A DNA stretch of 64,000 bases from Linum tenue (taxonomy: Eukaryota; Streptophyta; Magnoliopsida; Malpighiales; Linaceae): contig CAMGYJ010000008.1 of NCBI GenBank assembly GCA_946122785.1, forward strand, positions 55,500,963-55,564,962, given 5' to 3'. Numbering within the stretch: the stretch's first letter is position 1; the number at the start of each line of letters is the position of its first letter. The position numbers were made by a program, and so were the translations under genes. The notes under the pieces were generated by a model. It worked only from the letters and a program-made list of their open reading frames with translations. It was not told the DNA's origin and made no database searches. Below are positions 33,630-45,429 of this stretch, in pieces.

Positions 33630-35290
33630 GGGGGTCTTCCGCCGCTTCCGGATTTGCTAATTTGGAGGCATTGAATATTACCCAACATACGTGGAGGTTG
33701 CTACCGCCATGCATTGCGTGTCCTCTGCCGTCCTTGGCCTCTTCTTTCTCCCTCTCGAAATTGTAATTACCTCGAAATCGTCCTCGTCGAGCCGTGGCAA
33801 TCTTCTTTAGGGCGCGTCGTGTGGTGGGGAGGGCATTCTTTCCCTCCTTCTGTTTCGAGAGCGAGACCTTGAGCGATTCCTTGGCTCGAGTCTTGTCATG
33901 ACGCCCCCGCTTGGGGTTGCGCTCCTTCTCCCTATCTTCCGCGTAGACTTCTCTTCTATTCCCCCCCCCCCCCCCGCCTTTGTATTGCAACTGTACCTAG
34001 GGGTGGTCGTTCGGTTACCGGTTAACCGGCCGGTTAAACCGATAACCAACCGATTATCCACTAACTGGCAACCGAACTTCGGTCGGTTATTGGAGGCTGG
34101 ACGAAATGTTTTTTTATCTTAAAAGTGGTTCGGTTAACCGATAACCGAGACATCGAAGCCTATTTCGGGCGGTTTTCGGTAGGGGGAGTGGTTATTTCGG
34201 TTAATCGATAACCTGCCAATCGGTTATCGGTTATAACCAAAATAACCGAACTGCCACCCATAACTATACCGCTCAGGCGATCTGCCTTTTCTCGGCGGGG
34301 TTTGGTTCCCCCTTTTCACCTCCCTCCCTTTTCCTTTTTCCTGATTTCCAGTTGGTATTGCCCGCCCGGGCGGATTTAGGGCTTCCTCTAGGGTTATTGC
34401 ATGCCGCACTAGGTTATCTAGGTCCGACCACGTGTTTAATTCCTGCTCCCTCTTGATCAGAGCCCTTTGGAGCTCCTTGCTTCACGTTGCCATTCTTAAA
34501 TTGGCTGCAGCTACATTGGGCGTGATGCCTTGGACTTCGCACGCAATGGTATTCCATCTGTCATAGAAATCCATCAGAGCTTCTTATTCTCCTTGTGTGC
34601 AATTAATGAGGGTGGAGACTATCAACCTTCGCCGAATCTGAGATGCGAACTTGGATGAGAACAATGTGGCGAATTGCTCGAAATCGTCAATGATCCCCTC
34701 CGGTGGCGAAGTATACTAAGAGCGGCACCTCCCTCCGAAAGTTATGGGGAACGCCTTGCAAATGTGCACATCCGTGGCATTGATCAACTGCATTTTGAGT
34801 GTGAACGCACTCAAGTGGTCCCCTGGATCCGTGCTCCCGTCCTATGTCGAGAGGCCAAGTGACAAAAAGTTGGGGGCACCGGGTTTTTGAACAGTCTTTT
34901 CGCAAGCGGATTATGTAGGACGCTCGGTCCCCTTCCTTTCTCGTTGGACTTCCCGAAGTTAGGCTGCAAATGCTCTTCTAGGAAGCTGAGGTCGGCCTCG
35001 GGTTCCTCGTCTTCAATCTCTTCCTCTCTCGGCTCATCAGCAATGACCACCTTCTTCTTTCCCTTATCTCTCTGCCTTACTGACGCCTCCGGAAGGATGT
35101 CTGGTTCTCTCATCCCCTCCTTTATTAGCGAGATGATCTGTTTTATGTTACCTTGAATTTCCGATATTCTCTTCCCGTGGTCTTTAACCTGATCTTCAAG
35201 CTCTACCATTTCTTCCACTTCTGGGGAAAGCCCGCGAAGTGTGCGAGGTTCCATGACTTCCTTCAAGGGAGTGGTGGAGTCCCCTGCCAT
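33630..35290 (-). pseudogene. gag of the Tat element, protease core deleted
   Basis: The frame starts at 35290 with MAGDSTTPLKEVMEPR and a helical, charged N-terminus (MVELEDQVKDHGKRISEIQG). Capsid-like blocks at about 34900-34450 are in several frames. After the MITE at 33998-34262 the C-terminal part is basic and rich in Arg/Glu. Near 33615 the sequence EDPLVISF, normally the beginning of the protease region, is joined directly to the RT N-terminus, so the aspartic protease active site is absent. Confidence 0.75.
33998..34262. mobile_element. hAT-type MITE, 265 bp, inside Tat gag
   Basis: Ends TAGGGGTGGTCGTTCGG and CCGAACTGCCACCCATA are inverted repeats. The flanks ACTGTACC (33990-33997) and ACTATACC (34263-34270) are an 8-bp TSD with one change. 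The interior is made of GGTTAACCGG, GATAACCG and CGGTTATCGGTTAT words. It is closely related to 40284-40533. Confidence 0.88.
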
Positions 35291-35320
35291 TAAGAGGGAT
35301 AGTGCGATCTCTTCAAAGCT

Positions 35321-35338
35321 GGCCCAAGGTGGGCGCCA
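35321..35338 (-). other. Primer binding site of the Tat element
   Basis: The minus strand reads TGGCGCCCACCTTGGGCC three to four bases after the 5' LTR; this TGGCGCCCACC form is common in plant Tat elements. The tRNA used is not certain. Confidence 0.7.
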
Positions 35339-35341
35339 AAT

Positions 35342-35866
35342 TGTTTACGCCTGGAAAGTTCTAAGGCGTATTGGAGACCGCTTCTGTGGAGATCACGCTT
35401 TCCCCTGACGCAAGCGTTCACCTTTCCCTGCAACAAGGATCCGGAGACGAGAGCCTCAGATACTCTCCAACGCTTAAGTTAGAATTTAAATAGAGAGAGA
35501 AAGTAGATAGATAAAGGGGGTAGTTTTGTTACCCTTAAATGATGTGGTTGGACCTCTATTTATAGTTGAATGAGAGTTGGTGTGAGCATTTAATGCTCTG
35601 CTGGGCGTACTTGACGTGCTCTTTACGTACTTACGCCTCCGGATGCATTTAATGTTGTGAGAGTAGGCATGATTACCGTTACTACTGTCCTGTCAAGTTT
35701 ACCTTCCCTATGTACGCTTACGCGTGATTTCCCGCTTACGGTGGCATTTCTATCGGGTCTTACACTCACCCATTGGGCCGGCCCTTATTCCATTGGGCCT
35801 CACTTATGCGGCATAATGGGCCACCTTATGACATGGGCTCGCTTAGTTATCCTCGTAGGACCAACA
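35342..35866 (-). repeat. 5' LTR of the Tat element
   Basis: A 525-bp LTR reading TGTTGGTCCTACGAGG... on the minus strand and ending GGCGTAAACA at the PBS. It includes CTATAAATAGAGG near 35560, a plausible TATA on the minus strand. It represents the MITE-free state of the 3' LTR. Confidence 0.9.
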
Positions 35867-36372
35867 ATATCAAAATTACAAGATTATCATTATCATGTGT
35901 AATTTTTTTCAAATACCATAACTTTCTCTAATTTATATTATTTTACTAAATCAAATATATTGAAAAATAATATTATTTACCTTAAATAAATTCGACCAGT
36001 TCTATTTAAAAAATAATAAAAAATTTATTTAATCTAAAAATATCCAACCATATATATTTTAAATTTTATCTCTATTTATATTTTATATTAAAAAAGTATT
36101 TCGGGATAATATTTTCATATGGTCTAAACTTTACCCTTTTATAACATCCCGACCAATCTTTTCATTAATTAACATCATGAACAAAATTATCACAAAAAAT
36201 TACTTAATTTACCAAAGTAGAATTTTGACCGTTAGATGACCAAAGTCATTGACTAACTATCAACCTGCCATGTCACGGCCTTATCAACATAAACTTACTT
36301 AAAATATTCACCATTTCCAAAAATTACCAATTTTTGGATTTTGCCTAAATTCAGAAGGGAAAAAACGAGATC
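35867..36372. other. AT-rich spacer
   Basis: AT-rich DNA with no ORF or recognisable repeat between the Tat LTR and the copia gag. The last 100 bp may be the end of the copia 5' LTR or leader, but no PBS is seen. Confidence 0.4.
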
Positions 36373-37134
36373 ATGGCCTCCGATGATGAGATGGCGAAGT
36401 CATCCGTGACGATAGCGAAGAGCACTGCGAGCAGTAGCGGAGAAGGGTTTCCTTCGCCGCTCGTCCTACCTAATTCTGACAGTCCCAACCAGTTCATTGG
36501 GGAACTCCTCACCAATTCAAACTATGGTGAGTGGCTTGGTGATATTACCGATTCATTCATTGCTAAAAATAAAATGGGTTTCATGATGGCTCCCTCCCCA
36601 AACCCACGGATGGCGTGCTTCTGGAGTAGTGGAAGCGGTGCGACGCCATGGTCAAGAGTTGGTTAAAAACCTCCATGAGCAAGGAGATTCGTTCGAGTGT
36701 CTGGTTTGCTCGTACGGCTCGAAAAATATGTCTGGATCTCGAGGCTCGATTCGGCCTAGGGAGTGCGCCAATTCTTGATATGAAGATGTTCATAGGGGAA
36801 CCAACCCCAATTTGTCGTGTTTTATGTTTTCCCAAGTGTTTGTGATGAAATTTCATGTCTTATATTCATTTGGGATTGATCGAGAGTCGATAAGAGTTCA
36901 TCAGAGCACGATTGGTAAGCATAGGAGCAAGAAGGAGAGAAAAGAAATTGGTCAGTGCCCTTGACCAGTCTGTGACGATGATCGTGGCCGCGATAAGTGG
37001 CCACGAACCTCAGCAGCCACCAAGAAGGAAGCAGAGAGTTTCCTCACACGGATCGCGGGCATGGCATATTTTCACTGCGACAAAAATCACGTCCGGGACA
37101 CAAAGATCCCGACCTTGATCTCTTCAAAAGAATG
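36373..37134 (+). pseudogene. Ty1/copia gag (frameshifted)
   Basis: The frame starting 36373 has the copia gag N-terminus: FIGELLTNSNYGEWLGDITD and AKNKMGFM match the typical L-x-G-x-N-Y-x-x-W and NKxGF pattern. After a shift near 36630, DAMVKSWLKTSMSKEIRSS and ARKICLDLEARFG (36636-36770) continue it. A residual zinc-knuckle-like segment FHCDKNHVRDTK lies at 37070-37105. Protease, integrase and most of RT are missing because the gag is followed within 40 bp by a MITE and the last RNase H codons. Non-functional. Confidence 0.85.
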
Positions 37135-37143
37135 GTGAAATAA

Positions 37144-37605
37144 GAGTTAATACCACTAAAAAATCTGAACTATAAAAAATGTGTCATTTGTGTCCTGAAC
37201 TTTTCAATATTCCATTGATGTCCCAATGTATGATCGTTGTGTGTCATTTACGTCATGATGATTTCATTAACCGTTATAGATAACGGTTGACCATACGGTG
37301 GTCAACTTAACATTGACTTAAGAGTGAAATCGACGAAGCGGTGAAGACGATTTGGGGATTTTTGTAACTTTTTATTTTTTAATTTTCTTATTTCAATCAT
37401 TTTAGGTGAAAATATAAATAAAAAATAATATTTAAAATTCCATAGCAGATGCCACATCGATTCTGACTGAATTTACTGTAAAATATTGATGGTCAAACTC
37501 GGTCAACACTAACAAAAAAATAGTTCATGACATAATGGTCATATTTAATAGTTCGGAACACAAGTGACTTTTTTTATGGTTCATGTTTCCCAGTGGTATT
37601 AGCCC
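37144..37605. mobile_element. Mutator-like MITE, 462 bp, with 9-bp TSD
   Basis: Long imperfect inverted ends (GAGTTAATACCACTAAAAAA and, on the complement, GGGCTAATACCACTGGGAAA, similarity reaching some 60 bp inward) and an exact 9-bp direct repeat GTGAAATAA at 37135-37143 and 37606-37614. Length of ends and TSD fit the Mutator superfamily. It sits exactly in the shortened copia element, in the RNase H frame. Confidence 0.85.
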
Positions 37606-37610
37606 GTGAA

Positions 37611-37733
37611 ATAAAGGTACTTCAAATTCTGCCATGTGATAATTTGGCGGATTTGTTCATAAAATCATTTCCTACTGCTACATTCGAGAAGTTAGTCTAC
37701 AAGATTGGAGTTCGACGACTCAAGGATCTTTAG
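37611..37733 (+). pseudogene. C-terminal end of copia RNase H
   Basis: Forty codons read IKVLQILPCDNLADLF, then KSFPTATFEKLVYKIG and RRLKDL before a TAG at 37731-37733. This is the standard end of copia polyproteins. It is what is left of pol after deletion of everything from the gag zinc knuckle onward. Confidence 0.88.
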
Positions 37734-37745
37734 TGATATCAAGAT

Positions 37746-38145
37746 GAGGGGGAGCAAATGCACACACGGTACTCTTTTTCCCTTAACCATAGTTTTTTTC
37801 CCACTGGATTTTCATGGTAAGGTTTTTAACGAGACTGTATGCATGCGTAGTAGAAGCAATGAGCTCTACTTAGACTACTCATGAACAATGGACATCCAAG
37901 TGGGAGTATTATAGTATTGAGTGAATGTTCATCATACACATCCTCCATCTACTATCTCCCACCCCCTATAGATCACCATTATGATACCATTATTGCTTGG
38001 TCTCACTCATTACCTATAAAAGGCAATCTAGTAGCTGAGAAAAGGGCACGCCCAACATAGTCATATATTATCTTTCTGTAACTTCATTTCCATATGTATT
38101 AGAAGAGTACTTAATAAAGAAGTTGTTCTCAAAATTGGCATTATC
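37746..38145 (+). repeat. copia 3' end: polypurine tracts and 3' LTR
   Basis: GAGGGGGAG at 37746-37754 and CCAAGTGGGAG at 37896-37906 are purine tracts in the usual copia setting (TACTCTTTTTCCCTTAACC between them). The LTR begins about 37907 and contains AATAAAG near 38113. Its right end, about 38145, is not sharply defined. Confidence 0.6.
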
Positions 38146-38167
38146 ATGTGTTGTGGAGTAATTATTT

Positions 38168-38334
38168 GGGTAAATGCCTAAAAATAGCCAAACCTTTTAA
38201 GTTGTGGACAGAAATAGCCAAATGTATACGAAATTGAATAATATAGCCAAATCTTTTAAAGTGTTAGACAGTTATAACCATCCGTTAATTTTCTATTAAA
38301 TTTGCTAAGGTGGTTAATAGTTTGGTACACGTGG
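38168..38334 (+). repeat. Left terminal inverted repeat of the 9.6-kb element
   Basis: Begins GGGTAAATGCCTAAAAATAG and ends TTTGGTACACGTGG. It aligns over its length with the complement of 47630-47797, including shared AATAATATAGCCAAATCT and AAGTGTTAGACA blocks. Confidence 0.85.
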
Positions 38335-38448
38335 ATGCAGGGGATGTTTGGTTCTCCTAGCACCTGCGTTGTCTTTCTCCTTCTTATTTCCTTTTTGGTG
38401 GCCTCGTTTTTCTTGGCGGATTGGTTCTGTTTTTGTCTATTTGCCCTT

Positions 38449-39854
38449 TGGTGGCGACAAAACTGCAAGTGCACAGTGTCGTACAAGTAATAAAGTGTAA
38501 GTAAAATTATCGTTCTCTAGGAGATTGGTGAAACTCAATAATTAACAAATTTAGTTCAAGAAACTATAGGAATTGCAAAGGTTGTAATCAAGTGATGATT
38601 TGCAAAGATCGCACAAATTAAGTAACTCGATAAATCAACTATTTTGGAGAAATTGATATTGGAGAGTTCCGGGGGAAACACAAGATTTTACTATTTTACC
38701 TCAGTAAATTTAATTACCCTTGTCTATCGATTTAATCCATATTCCTACAATCGGTATACCTATAATTTGATAGCTATCTCTATCGAGAATTACCACGTAT
38801 TAACTAATTAAGACAATTTCTACTATCGTAGTTAACTGAATTAATTAATTAGCCTTAAGAACGATATCCCTGAAATGACTGCATAATTCCCTATTTAATC
38901 CACTATCGCTTCGATAGGCAATTATGTCGTGTGAAATGTGTTCGGTTACTAGGTTTTCACTATCGTTATTAACCTAGAAAACTACAAATCATTGTGAAGG
39001 TGGTCAATCAACACAAAGCGTTAAACAATTCTACACGATAGAAAATGGAAGAAAACCAAGTCATGATTAAAACATCGAGGCTAGATAATGAAATCCATAA
39101 GTTTCCACCAGAAATTGGGGGATTAGTTCATGATGAAAAGGAAGTACATAAACATGCCAATGTTCAACATGATGACTAACTACGAAAACAAAGGAGTAGA
39201 GAAAGTACTAAGTGTTGAAGTTAATCTCCAACTTACAAGAGTCTTCCTCTCTTCAAAATGCTCAACTCCAAAGTGTGCCAAAGTGAGCTCTCTCCTTTGA
39301 TTTTTCTGTCTAAAACTAGTGTCCAAAAGTGTCTCTCAAGTCTCCTAGTTGCTGCCCCTTTTAAATCCATTTTCTGCAAATTTAATCCCACAAAACAAGA
39401 CACTTGCAGGTCATATTTCCAAGAGAAGGCTGCTGCTAGCTTAAGTCTCTTTCTTTACAATAAATTCTTGCATCATTTTCTCTATTAGTGAGCCACCAAA
39501 TCCATTTGCTCACTTCAAGAAATCTGACCCAATCCCAATAATTTCTAAGGGTTGCTGACAGTTGAGTGAAGATTCCAACCACAATAATTCAATTTGGGTC
39601 TTCATCGATTTGGCCTCCTGCTGGACTTTTGCCTCTACACATCTGCATTTTGACACTGCACCTGCATTTGTCCACTGCACTTTGTTTTGTTCACAATCTT
39701 AGCTTCAATCTGTGTTAAATCACTACATGTCTTGGTAATGACACTTGGGCCATTGCATGGTCAATATGAACTAATTTAGAGCAATTTAAACACATACATA
39801 CATAAATATCAATCATTTATGCACAAAATACATATATGTTTATGAAGCTTATCA
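38449..39854 (-). repeat. Solo LTR with perfect 5-bp TSD
   Basis: A 1406-bp TG...CA segment (TGGTGGCGACAAAACTGC... to ...AAGCTTATCA on the plus strand) flanked by CCCTT at 38444-38448 and 39855-39859. The word TGCAAGTGCAC near the left end and the complement start TGATAAGCTTCATAAAC fit a plant gypsy LTR read on the minus strand; the orientation is inferred. No internal sequence remains. Confidence 0.75.
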
Positions 39855-39859
39855 CCCTT

Positions 39860-40283
39860 CTTGTATTTTTTGTTCTTTGTGTTTCTTTTGCTTTGCTTGT
39901 GATCACTTCTTGTGGTCATTGCTTGGTTTGTTTTGTATCAGGTTTGAACCTTTTTCTTTTTTCATTAATCTTATCATCACCATTATAAAAAAAAGACACA
40001 TCATCAAATATATTAAAACATTATTTTTAACTACTAAAAAAATCAAAATACCCTTTCTTCGTAAACCGGCGTTCTGCTTCCCCCTCTTCAGTCTTCACCA
40101 TAACCTACTCTCCCCTCCCTTAACATCTCGCGACGTCGCCTGCCTTCGAAACTTTCTTCCAATATATCATGGTAACTCAGACGAGCAAATCCCTTACAAT
40201 GAGAAATGGCTCCGGCCTCCGGATTCGTACTTATGGCATGGGGAAGGCGTAGAGTGGCGGTGCCGTGATAGATCGGTTTTCAG
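39860..40283. other. No gene seen
   Basis: AT-rich then moderately GC-rich DNA with a chance open frame. I see no domain or repeat. Confidence 0.4.
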
Positions 40284-40533
40284 TAGGGGTGGAGTTTCGG
40301 TTACCAGTTTTCGGTTAACCGGTAGGTTATCCCCTAATCGATAATCGATATAGCCGAAATTCAGTCGGTTATTGGAGACTTGACGAGATGGTTTTGGTCC
40401 TGGAGGAGGTGCGGTTAACCGATAACCGAGATAGCCGAAGCTTATTTCGGTTGGTTGTCGGTTGGAGGCCAGCCTTTCGGTTAACCGATAACCGACCGTT
40501 CGGTTATCGGTTATAATCGAAAATCCACCCTTG
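40284..40533. mobile_element. hAT-type MITE, 250 bp
   Basis: Starts TAGGGGTGGAGTTTCGG and ends CGAAAATCCACCCTTG. Flanks GTTTTCAG (40276-40283) and GTTCTCAG (40534-40541) are an 8-bp TSD with one change. The interior of GGTTAACCGATAACCG words matches 33998-34262 over most of its length. Confidence 0.85.
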
Positions 40534-40943
40534 GTTCTCAGGCGAGGAGTTGCTTGGAGCGGCGGCAGTGGTGGGTGAATTGGAGAAGATGTCGCCTGTT
40601 GGAGCTTGACTCGTTGGGTTCTGCTCGATTTGATTATTAAGGGGCGGACTGTCCATTTGTTCCTGGGTTTCAAAGGTGATAAGGGAGGAAGAAGGGATTA
40701 TGGATTTCGGTTTGCAAAGGAGAGAAGACAAATTATTAGTTTGAAATTTATCATCTAGATACTTATTAATTAAAGTAACAACGTTGTTACTGTTCCATAA
40801 GTGTTTGACTAAAGTCTCCTGCTATCATTTTCCTCCCTAACCTACCATCTAATCATCAACACGTGGTGATGGAGTGGAAATCTCCACCTCTCGCCTTCTT
40901 TTCTAATGGCAATTACTCCTCTTCACCGGTATATTTTTTCTTT

Positions 40944-41480
40944 TAAGATGAAAACAAGTCTGCCGTATAGTGAGTATCTGTTATTCTATCCAAAATAGTT
41001 CGGGTTATACTCATATCCACATAAGAATCGGGTAGAAAATTAAAACCATTTTCATACCCGTAAAGGTTTCGGGTATCCACGATTATCCATGGGTAATAAT
41101 TACTCTTTATAAGTCCAACCAACATGTTAATATTCACACGCATATTCACATTATATAAGTGGAAAAGTACGACAATAATTCACCGGAACAAAGAAAATTA
41201 ATCTCAATCAACACAATTTCATGAAAATGTTATATTTGTATGGTAAATATCAAATATGTTGTGAAAAATAATGATAATTTCTAGACAAAATACATACGAA
41301 TGTGTATAATATGGCGAGTTCGGTTGGATAGTGAGAAAATCATGCCCACCCATTACCCACAATATTCAGATTTAGGTTTTTCCCGTACCAACTGAAAATC
41401 ATTCGGGTTCGAGTTTTACCTACCAAATTAGGTCAGATTCGGGCGGATATCCACAGTTACGGATATTTTTTTCATCCCTA
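40944..41480. mobile_element. Probable hAT-type MITE, 537 bp
   Basis: Right end TTTTTTTCATCCCTA mirrors left end TAAGATGAAAAC imperfectly, and the interior near both ends has CGGGT-type words (TTCGGGTATCCACG; ATTCGGGTTCGAG), as in the MITE at 25174. The T-rich 8-bp flanks agree in only 6 positions, so the boundaries are uncertain. Confidence 0.5.
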
Positions 41481-41594
41481 TTTTTTTGTATTTCATTTTT
41501 CATTGTCGATAAAATTGAGAGAAACAACAATCAGAAAAAAGATAGAACAACTAGAGGGTTGTCAATTCGGTTTAACCCGTTGGTCTAGTCAAGC

Positions 41595-41884
41595 TAGGGG
41601 TGTGCAATGGTCTGGTCCGTACCGGACCATACCGGACCAAACCGTTGTTAAAACCGGACCGGACCATACCGAGTATAATGTGGTCCGGTCCTTGGTCCTC
41701 ATGAATTTTATAATTACTGAAGAAATGGTGGACCGAGCTCATATTTGGACCGGACCGAACCGGACCAAATGGGCCAAATGCAAGAATGGTCCGGTCCTTG
41801 GTCCTAACATGTCTTTCACTAATGGACCGCGGTTCTCATGAGTTTGGTCCGGTCTGGACCGAACCGAACCGTTGCACACCCCTA
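41595..41884. mobile_element. hAT-type MITE, 290 bp, perfect 8-bp TSD
   Basis: Inverted ends TAGGGGTGTGCAA...TTGCACACCCCTA and perfect TSD AGTCAAGC at 41587-41594 and 41885-41892. The interior is built of GGACCGGACC and GGTCCGGTCC words. Confidence 0.93.
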
Positions 41885-42335
41885 AGTCAAGCAAGTGGGT
41901 TGAGGGTTAATAGTCTGACCACATCGAATTTAACCCAGAGATACAAAAAAAAGTTATTATATTGCTCACATATTTATAAATCATATCAAATCTCATCTAA
42001 TATATGAGTAACATATAACTTTACACCAAAATAATATGTCTTACTTGGACCCAACATATAGTGAAAATCCACAACACTTATATAACTTCAATATTCAAAT
42101 GTTCGACTTAGAATTCCAAAAGATTCGGTTAGATGAAAATGAAAATCATAAAATAAGCGTATTTAGTAAATCAAAGAGAAAAATGACACAATTTGACTTC
42201 CAACCCGATACTTTCCAGTGGAAGAACTAACGAGTATGTGCGACCCATTTTTTTATCGGGTCATAGTCAAGTGGATCAACCGACGGGTCGATCCTGATCA
42301 TTAATACAATAATAGTTCCACCAAAATCAATCTTA

Positions 42336-42374
42336 GGCCGCAAGCCGCAGCAGAGCGCGGCCAAAATCACCTGG
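42336..42374 (+). mobile_element. Helitron-like 3' terminus
   Basis: A GC-rich hairpin (CCGC...GCGG within GCCGCAGCAGAGCGCGGCC) is followed 8 bases later by CTGG and then T. A hairpin about 10 bases before CTRR-T is the Helitron 3' signature. The 5' TC end and any rep/helicase gene were not found. Confidence 0.45.
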
Positions 42375-45300
42375 TTAAAAATTAAAGTTATTGTGGAACA
42401 ATTATGGGCTCACTGTCAAACAAGGATGACGGTGGTGACAAAGATAACAGGAGGAATTTGAGCAAGGCGGCGGTGGGAAAATGTAATGTTGGAGAAGAAA
42501 AGGAGGTAATAATGAGTTAGGTAGAAGATGGTTTTGGTTTTATTTAATAACTAGTTTTTACTCGGTTTGGCTTGGCTGGATTAATTTAAGTTATCGACTC
42601 GTATAATGAGAAACAGAGCTGAAATGTGAGAGTATATATTTTCGAAGTTTCGTTTTTACCAGGGTTGTCCGGATTGGAGGCCATAGAAGGGCCCATGAAA
42701 ATATTTTGTCCCATTCGAAATGGTTTTGGCGCACCTAACTTGTATTACCAAGAACTATGAAGATACCATAGTTTACAACCAAAAGATAAGTCAATGTCGA
42801 AAATCAAAACCACTAACACTTGCAGGAACACAAAGAAATTGCCTTTTTAGCTACCAAATTGGTTGCTCGGTTGTTTTATCTGCCTATGAATACCACAACA
42901 AAACTTGCATACTGCTACTGGAGTTGGCCAATTTCCTCAAAAATGACTCCACCACTACCATCACGTATCTCCTGACCTCGTACCTTATCAATGACTGCTT
43001 TTGCACCCCCCTTGAATACCACCTCTGTTGCACCCTTTAAAGATCACTATTGGATTGCCTCTCAGAGAGCTATAAATTCAATTATATAGGGATCTTAGAT
43101 ACTTACATATTGGAAGCGCAACAAAAATCACACTACCCATCCTTTCTTACAACTTATCACTCGGCTTCGAATGCAAACTTGACAACACTGCACCATCTAT
43201 TTTCAGAAAATTTTATATTCAAACCATTAATAAAATGTTAATATATTGTTCTATTTGAAATATTATTAAATATACTATAAGATTTTAGACAAATATATAC
43301 ATCTGGACCAAAATATTACAATGCCTCTTGTTTTTTTTAATTCAATATATAAATCTAGATCATGAATAAAATAACAAAATTTAAAAGCCCATTCTAACAA
43401 TTTGCTACCAATTTTATACATAAAATTATATAGATTCACTTTGTATTTTAAAATTTATTTATAAAATAAAAATAAAAGTACATGTATTCCCCTCCCACCT
43501 CAACCCTTAAGTTTTTCCCGAATGACATTCTACTACACATTATAGTTTTACTGTTTCTCATCATCTTCTCATTTTTATTAACATCGATCGTCAATTTTTC
43601 GTTCCCTTGCACCAAATGGGTATCATCTATGAAATTTCAAGATCAAATAAAAATAGTTCTTGTATCAATCCAAACAATCTCTAAATTAATGTTCACCTCA
43701 GTAATCTCGTCGAATCTATCTCTTCCAATCTAGTCAACAACTTTTAACCCGGCTGAGTTTACATCACATGTAAAGAGTATAAATTCTATAAAGTCTTAGT
43801 CAATCGCTGGTGACAAACAGATAATTCGTCTGTTGATCTTACAAAAAGCTTGTATTATCAGTCAATATTCTTCATCTTTACTCTCTCCTATCATATGTAT
43901 GTCTCTCTTTGGTGAAACAACCACTCGTTGTCTTTCGGTCACATCTATTTATTCCCAAATGTTTTTCGAATTCTTCCAAGTTTGTATGGTTTAACATTTA
44001 AGGATCACTGAATGTTAGAAAATATGTAAATAAATTTAATAGAAATGAAAAATGTTTAAATCGCATAGTTGTTCACATTTAGATAATAAGCTTCTACAAT
44101 ATATAAGACACTCAATAGATGCACTCATTACTCGAATTTGGTTGCTAGATGAAATACTAAATTTCAATCAACTACCACTGAAAGCCAAAGATTGTGAAAG
44201 CGTATTGGAGTTTATACTGCAAAAGTAAGTGGTTGGGTATTTTGTAGTAAAATCATGATTCACCGTAGTTCAAGCATTTCCTACCACTAAAAACACATAT
44301 TGGTTGGGTCGGGTATCCGATATTTCCGGTCCAATCGAACGGTACGATAGGGTTTCTAAATATTGCTAATTGCACAATTAATAAGTTTACTTCTGGCTAG
44401 ATCTGATAAGCAAAATCCTTACCTGATAGGTACTCCAATTAAACAGGGCACACAATAAATCTCAATTGCTCACCCATGGCCCTAACCAATCAAATAAGAT
44501 CCAACATGCACCTAGATCTAGGAAATACATGCTCAACGACTATACAAATGGAAAAATGTCCACACCGAAGAGAGAAGGTAATGAACTGTAGGGCCACATG
44601 TCATTCTGGTTCGTCAAATTGATGCTCAGTCATTTTAAGTAATAACGAATATTGAGACCACTTAAAAGGACAAACAGAATGCCATAAATAGGCGTGCACC
44701 TTATCCTTTATTAAATGCGTTAAGATAGTCCATACACAAACTCATGTACCTAGACATACCATTAATAATGTTTAACCTGATTTCCTGGTATAAACAGAGG
44801 CAATGTATCTAGAGAGGGCATACACTAATACAAATTTTCCCCAACAATCAACCTGAAAATCATTTCGTATATGAGTCTCACCAGCCTCCTACACATAGAA
44901 CCTTTCTTTCTCTTTTCATATTTTTCTGATAACTTTTTGATACTTTCCCTTCTTAACTGTCGTAATATTATCAAACACCAATACATCCACCTATTCTCCC
45001 TCTAATCCAAGCTTTCTCGGTCCACTAGGTTTTTGGCTGATATTGAAACCCACCCGTCACAAATCACACATTTTGCAAAATTAGTCTTCCATAAACTCCT
45101 CCGCGTGCTTGAAATTTGAAATGGGGCATCATGTTTTCCCATTTCACTTTTATATTATGAACAATTTAGAGAAATTGAGTTAGATCTACTTAAAGATTAA
45201 AATGAAACTTCTAAATTTTGAGATACGAAAACAATTTTTATTGAATAATTGAGTTAGTTTGCAAAATTTATTTAATGAGTAAGGTTTATCTACTTTTTCT

Positions 45301-45420
45301 ATTTCCTACTTAATAATCAATAATTTACCAGAATATCAAAATGAGCTACTTTCTCTATTTCCAACAAATGTCAAATGGAACTTAAAGAAATTACTAAAGC
45401 TGATTTTCGAAATGGGTCCA
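42375..45420. other. Long AT-rich stretch without a recognisable gene
   Basis: Short open frames occur by chance only; none has a domain I recognise. No TSD-flanked element was found here by eye. Confidence 0.5.
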
Positions 45421-45429
45421 TCAAAATTA

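Larger units (their letters stand above)
24977..35866 (-). mobile_element. Tat-lineage Ty3/gypsy retrotransposon, 10.9 kb, defective
   Basis: Two similar LTRs (35342-35866 and 24977-26204, the latter enlarged by a MITE) bound gag, RT, RNase H and integrase remnants in that order on the minus strand, then a tandem array and an antisense ORF. The PBS lies just inside the right LTR. The order RNase H then integrase and the long 3' region with array and extra ORF fit the Tat/Ogre/Retand lineage. Stops, frameshifts, a missing protease core and two MITE insertions show it is dead. The flanks GATTT and ATATC do not match, so the TSD is lost or the copy is recombinant. The element is more GC-rich than the DNA around it. 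Confidence 0.88.

Noticed and set aside
39877..40344. 155-residue plus-strand frame
   Set aside because: AT-rich hydrophobic chance frame that runs into a MITE; no domain.
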